Part shown: one piece after another, positions 60,301 through 64,000 of the stretch | How positions within the stretch are numbered: position 1 is the first letter of the stretch | Layout of the letters: each line of letters starts with the position of its first letter | Source: Sipunculus nudus | Taxonomy: Eukaryota; Annelida; Sipuncula; Golfingiida; Sipunculidae | Direction of reading: 5' to 3' | DNA length: 64,000 nucleotides | NCBI GenBank assembly: GCA_026874595.1 | Contig: CM049313.1 | Span: forward strand, 11,529,508-11,593,507 | Made by a program: the position numbers and the translations under genes | The notes under the pieces: generated by a model | Told to the model about the DNA's origin: nothing | What the model saw: only the letters and a program-made list of their open reading frames with translations | Database searches by the model: none

Positions 60301-63016
60301 CAGGCATGTACACTGCACAAATATTATGTAGGTGGCACCACAGGTCTTGTGTTTGAGAAAGCTGTACAAGATGTACAGGTGTGCACATTTTCATGCAGAA
60401 TCACTCCTGAATTACTGGCATGGATGTACATAACACAAAATGATTGTAGGTGGTGCCACCAGTCTTGTTTAGAAAAAAAAGCCATAAAAAATGTATGGAC
60501 ATGCAAAATTTCAGGCAGACACATCATACATCTCTTGAGCTATGTGCAGAAATGCATGAAACCCAAAACCAATTGTAGGTGGCGCCACAAATCTTGTTTA
60601 CAACTGTCATGAGATCATAATCCAGAAAGAAACTGTATAAAACCACAATTTACTGTTTAAAAATATTTAATAAGAAAAAATCAAATAATATGAGAAACTC
60701 CCGAAACCATCTTATATGAGTATTAATAACCAGGGGCAGTAATAACCAGGTAGAAGAGTCACAGGAGAATCAAGTACTTATTATTTGGTTAACCATGTGT
60801 ACCACAATTATGGAAAAGTTCCAGAGTTTCAAAATTGTATTGAGATTGTTTTGGGGATTATTTCTTTGAAATATTGAACAATTCGGCTGGACTGTTTTTT
60901 TAGCTTTTCCCTATATAATCTAAGTCAATGCAGAGAGCAAAAAAAATATGCGCAATCCAATGAGTTAGACATGTGACTGAAACTTTCATAAAATTTGAAG
61001 CTGCAAGCTCCGACGGTTTTTGAGATAGTATGGGTTATTGATGTACAATGGTGGTGGGAAAACTCACAGGTTCACTAAAAATTAATTTGTTAACCAATGC
61101 ATTTTTTACTTGATGCTGCTATGTTTGTTTTCAGCATCAAGGACACCAGTTCATTTTTTCACAAGTGTTAAGCACATATTTTGAGTGGTAGCTATTTATT
61201 GTGATTACTATATATACACATTGGTTCTGGATACAGTGTTAAACATCATATTATCTCAACATCTAAAATTGCAACAGGACTAGACTGGTTTATGTTAAAG
61301 CTTACCGGTATACCACAAGTGTATGTATATAAATATGTGTACATTTTTCTGTGTGGGAGGTCACTCATATGATATTGTATCTGTGTGATACCCATCAGTA
61401 TAAATTGTATATGCATGTGTATATCTGCAAGAAAATCACCACAGTAGGGATATTCAAGCAATGGTTCTGTTTGCACCCAGGGATTTCTGGCAAAATAACG
61501 TCTACGTGGTCAAGAGACTTACATGCCCATTGTACAAACTACTGCCATTTAATATACATATACACATATATGCCCACATTGGTTTAAAGCTTTTTTGTGA
61601 TTACTAGTTAGCATATTTTCCATTCTTGTACTGGGATAAGTAAATAGGAATTCTGCAGGGGTTTGTACAGGACAGGAGTTCCACTGGGTGAATTGACTGG
61701 GCCGACTTTACCAGTGGTTTGATTTGAGGTGGGCTGAGCTGACTGATGAAGTTTCTGATAGATTTTACTGTGATAGTCCATTCACAAATAATGTCATGTA
61801 TCATTCCCAACACTTCAAAACCATGTCATTTCTGAGATGAGGCCAAAGAGGAATTGTGTGACATTGGCTGGATGCTAAAAACGTCAATCATAACAAGCAA
61901 GTTCAAGGAATTTATGTCCCCTGCTTCTGCCTTCAAGTCCGGGATGATTTTAAAGTGTGTGGTGACTAGGCACAAATAGTTTCAATCATGCTCGAAAGAA
62001 TGCAGCACCTGGCAGTTACTGAAAAAATTCAAATATTTTATGTCAACCGTTAGTGACACCTGTTGGTGATTAGTAAAACAAAATGTGCTGATTCAGCTAA
62101 TAAAAATAAAATATATTGTATTATTATCTTGTGAGATAAAACCAATCCCAACCAAGATAAGCATAAGAGCAATCACAGACAAAAATTTGAATGAAATCAT
62201 ATAAAATTTAGAAAAGTTATCACATGGAACTGAAAACCTGATGGAAGGACAGACTGACAGGCAGACAGAGGGACAGACAAACCCAAATGAATGTCCCTGA
62301 TTCCTTCCAGGGAAGCGGGGACAACTATAATACAGACATAAACAGGGGTTGTAAAAACACCTTTCCCCTGTCTCAGACAGGCAAGCACATACATGGAAAG
62401 GCATTTTCAATTTTATGCCAATCCACTGGACATGTGAACACCTAGATGTTTTCCACATTAGAAGCCATTAAGTATTAACAAATATGACACAAAATCAAAA
62501 TATTTTAACTCCCCATATTACCTATATTTTCCTGGTTTCTTTTTCACTGCATAATCATGTTTCTGATGTAACACTGTTACATGGAAAACATTCACTTCTT
62601 TTTGCAAACAGCCCGTATACTAAGTGGATGTGACAAGTATGATCACATTCAACCTGTATATGCATGCAGAATGGCATTTAAGATGAGCGAAGTGTTAATG
62701 ACAGTTTGATATGATGGCAGGACACATCTTTTGCGGAAAGGCATTTTTTTTTGTGCAGAAAGGCAAACCTTTATTACCGGTAATGCCTTTCTCATGGAAA
62801 GGTGAAAATTTCAAAGTATTACAATCCCTGCATAAACGTTATATTCTCTACCTATGAGTGTGGCCAGTGAGCAGTGAGGTACAGTCGGTGTGAATGTTAT
62901 CGTGATAATACAGGTATCCTCATCAAACGGCTTTACATCAATACCCTCCTCACTCACTACCTCCAATTCTTCAAGTGTCTCTGGTTTCTCTGGATCACGG
63001 ATCGTTCGGATCAGAT
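54203..63016 (-). CDS. CIAO2A: CIAO2A (FAM96A, MIP18 family), last four coding exons
   Basis: Exons of 165, 50, 46 and 98 nt join in frame to about 118 residues plus stop; human CIAO2A is 160 aa, so about 40 N-terminal residues are missing. The opening [20 protein letters not shown], the reactive-cysteine block [31 protein letters not shown], the FHDTEED segment and the end [16 protein letters not shown] all follow CIAO2A rather than CIAO2B, which has SINDPEHP and MATLIG. The family works with CIAO1 in cytosolic iron-sulfur cluster delivery; human CIAO2A serves IRP1 maturation. All visible splice sites are GT-AG. The first exon should lie at or beyond the right edge. Confidence 0.95.
54360..54535. 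mobile_element. 176-bp TA-target MITE in CIAO2A intron
   Basis: Left end TAGTAAAACTTTTAAATTAC and right end (reverse complement) CAGTAAAACCTCACC are imperfect inverted repeats inside a (TA)n context. Interior words such as AAGTGGTCGTTATTTTGAGG resemble the MITEs at 18639 and 38131. Confidence 0.65.
54845..54890 (-). CDS. CIAO2A: CIAO2A fourth coding exon
   Basis: Acceptor TGTTTCAG, donor GTAAGT, phase 1. Encodes [15 protein letters not shown], equivalent to the LEIYISEG-x-H-x-TEED block. Confidence 0.93.
54891..56875. other. CIAO2A intron, left part
   Basis: AT-rich, with a triplet of ATGATAAGGTAAT-like units at 54970-55020 and a G run (56678-56692). Nothing else recognised. Confidence 0.45.
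56876..58080 (+). repeat. Tandem duplication of a ~0.6-kb unit
   Basis: Unit 1 (56876-57527) and unit 2 (57528-58080) share TTAAATCCTTATG, GGCCCATAAC, TGGTTTTGATATTAGGCAG, TGAAGTGT, CTTAATATCTC and GGTAGGAGATT in the same order. Confidence 0.8.
58120..58188 (+). repeat. (GACG)n-like tract
   Basis: Imperfect GACG/GACA tetramers, followed by ATGGACCATGACTATAGCTC and an inverted AGCTCAGATG...CAGCTGAGCT, looking like the 3' end of a dispersed element that begins in the preceding duplication. Confidence 0.6.
58317..58366 (-). CDS. CIAO2A: CIAO2A third coding exon
   Basis: Acceptor CTTGCAG, donor GTAAGG, phase 0. Encodes [16 protein letters not shown], matching the LCLRVKLQR block of vertebrate CIAO2A. 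Confidence 0.93.
58600..59735 (+). repeat. ~277-bp tandem array with GGTGGCGCCACC palindromes
   Basis: GGATGTCTGC recurs at about 58624, 58891, 59168 and 59451 (steps 267, 277, 283), with ATCGGTCAAACGGTTCC and GGCGCCACC in each unit. The third and fourth units are nearly identical, so the last duplication is recent. Lies in a CIAO2A intron. Confidence 0.85.
59888..59909 (+). repeat. (CGG)n tract
   Basis: About seven CGG units after ACGCCG. It is the only such trinucleotide tract in an AT-rich region. Confidence 0.85.
60060..61080. repeat. Degenerate repeat block related to 47.1-49.3 kb
   Basis: Four units of about 130 bases with GTGCCACCAGTCTTG, GATGTATGGACATGC, AATTTCAGGCAGA and TGATTGTAGGTGG words, then a segment (60840-61080) matching 48600-49270. 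Confidence 0.65.
61081..62851. other. CIAO2A intron, right part
   Basis: No exon recognised. A GACAGACTGACAGGCAGACAG tract lies around 62249-62280, in a segment (62093-62340) that looks like part of a dispersed element. Confidence 0.45.
62852..63016 (-). CDS. CIAO2A: CIAO2A second coding exon
   Basis: Acceptor TTCACCAG, donor GTAGAG, phase 1. Encodes [11 protein letters not shown] through PHCSLATLI, including the conserved cysteine of the MIP18 fold. A first codon split as N|AT implies the previous exon should end in G to give the conserved Asp. Confidence 0.95.
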
Positions 63017-64000
63017 CTGGTGAAAAAAATAAATCAGTGATCCACTGAAACAAGCAACTTTCTAAATGTTTCCATAGTATTTACATAGGGTGTATTAACA
63101 CAATACAATATTATTTCATTCTTTAATTTATATATTTTTAAGACTTAACTTGTCATTTTTTTTTTTGGGGGGGGGGGGGGTTGGAGATGGAACTCATTTA
63201 AGTGTTAAAATAATAATATGGTCAAGAGTGAAATAGTCAAGAACTTATATAAAGGGGGGCATGAAATGTTGATCTTGTATACCTGAATCACTTCAGTTTT
63301 TTCACAGTAGTATGTATGGTAAACGTGTGGTCTTGTCTTTACATTCTTATAAAATATGTTTAACCTTACTGTCAGTTATTACAAACAGATGTCACTGCTG
63401 TATTGGACAAGGTTTTTTATGGTACCGTTGATAGAATGGTCAGACGATCATAAACCACTCGGCTGAATCTGCTGGTTTCTAGCCTTATATGTAAAAAGGG
63501 AGTAGCCATGGAAAGTCTCCCGGCAAGGCCAGGTCCAGGCCAGGTCAAATGAACACCTGTTGTGTACTGTATAACAGCAAAACAATGCATTTTGTGTGCA
63601 AATACTACCATCCTAACAGATTCTATCTTGCATGCGCTATACCTATATAAAATAAAGAAACAAATAATAAAAATTCCAGATTTTTGGCTCTGAATGAAGA
63701 TAAAGTTTACACCATAAGGTCTGCCCCTAGTGGGCGATACATGAGGTATCTGTGACAAACGGAACTTTCAAGGTAAATCTGTAGTCGGAACCTGGCTGTA
63801 TTTGATTTTCAGCAACATATCAAGCCCGTATCATATGTACTTAATTATGCCTTATTGATGTATTCTTTTTAAAAACTTTAAACACTGAACACTTTTCTTT
63901 GATGAGTAAGTGAAAATGGCAAATGGATGGATTTCTGGTGAAAGATACCTTACTTTTTGGTGTATCATTGGGCTGTACACCCATCTGAGGCCTTATCGGC
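63017..64000. other. CIAO2A intron, window edge
   Basis: Contains a T run followed by a G run (63157-63180). The first CIAO2A exon was not found with confidence. A possible open stretch ends at a GTAAGG donor near 63951, but its joined codon would give Asn in place of the conserved Asp. Confidence 0.5.

Overview
The window is eukaryotic. Its genes are split into many short exons with GT-AG introns. The background is AT-rich and full of microsatellites, SINEs, MITEs and fragments of other transposons. A multi-domain C-type lectin, an SLC22 solute carrier, tRNA-derived SINEs with a long non-tRNA body, and many poly-G/C runs suggest a marine invertebrate. A lophotrochozoan such as a mollusc is my best guess, but this is inference.

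Three protein-coding genes can be reconstructed, all on the minus strand. (1) At 21063-645, 14 exons encode a 568-residue secreted protein: a signal peptide followed by four C-type lectin-like domains (CTLDs). Every splice junction I assign keeps the frame (1707 nt in total). None of the four domains carries the canonical EPN/QPD and WND calcium/sugar motifs. (2) At 40290-27402, 11 exons encode a complete 586-residue SLC22-type (organic cation/carnitine-like) major facilitator transporter (1761 nt, in frame). Its 4.2-kb first intron holds a minisatellite of about 41 copies of a 33-bp unit. (3) At 63016-54203 lie the last four coding exons of CIAO2A (FAM96A), the cytosolic iron-sulfur cluster targeting protein. 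Its first exon is probably beyond the right edge. The three genes share a strand but no obvious pathway.

The rest is repeat-rich. 1-645: downstream flank of the lectin gene. 645-21063: lectin gene, with introns carrying SINEs, Helitron-like copies, TA-target MITEs and degenerate tandem copies of an exon edge. 21.1-27.4 kb: intergenic, with microsatellites, a possible solo LTR, broken LINE endonuclease and RT pieces, a tRNA-SINE and a Harbinger-type MITE. 27.4-40.3 kb: transporter gene, including a 698-bp hAT-type element built of ATTTGC-like hexamers with a perfect 8-bp target duplication. 40.3-54.2 kb: intergenic, dominated by a nested insertion in which a ~695-bp element (41916-46734) is split by a 4121-bp long-inverted-repeat transposon that itself contains a SINE. 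An unsplit 683-bp copy of the host element lies at 49862-50544 and shows the empty site. 54.2-64 kb: CIAO2A, with a ~0.6-kb tandem duplication and a ~277-bp tandem array in its introns.

The most useful results are the complete lectin and transporter gene models, the nested transposon whose ends can be fixed to the base, and several short non-autonomous elements with defined target-site duplications.
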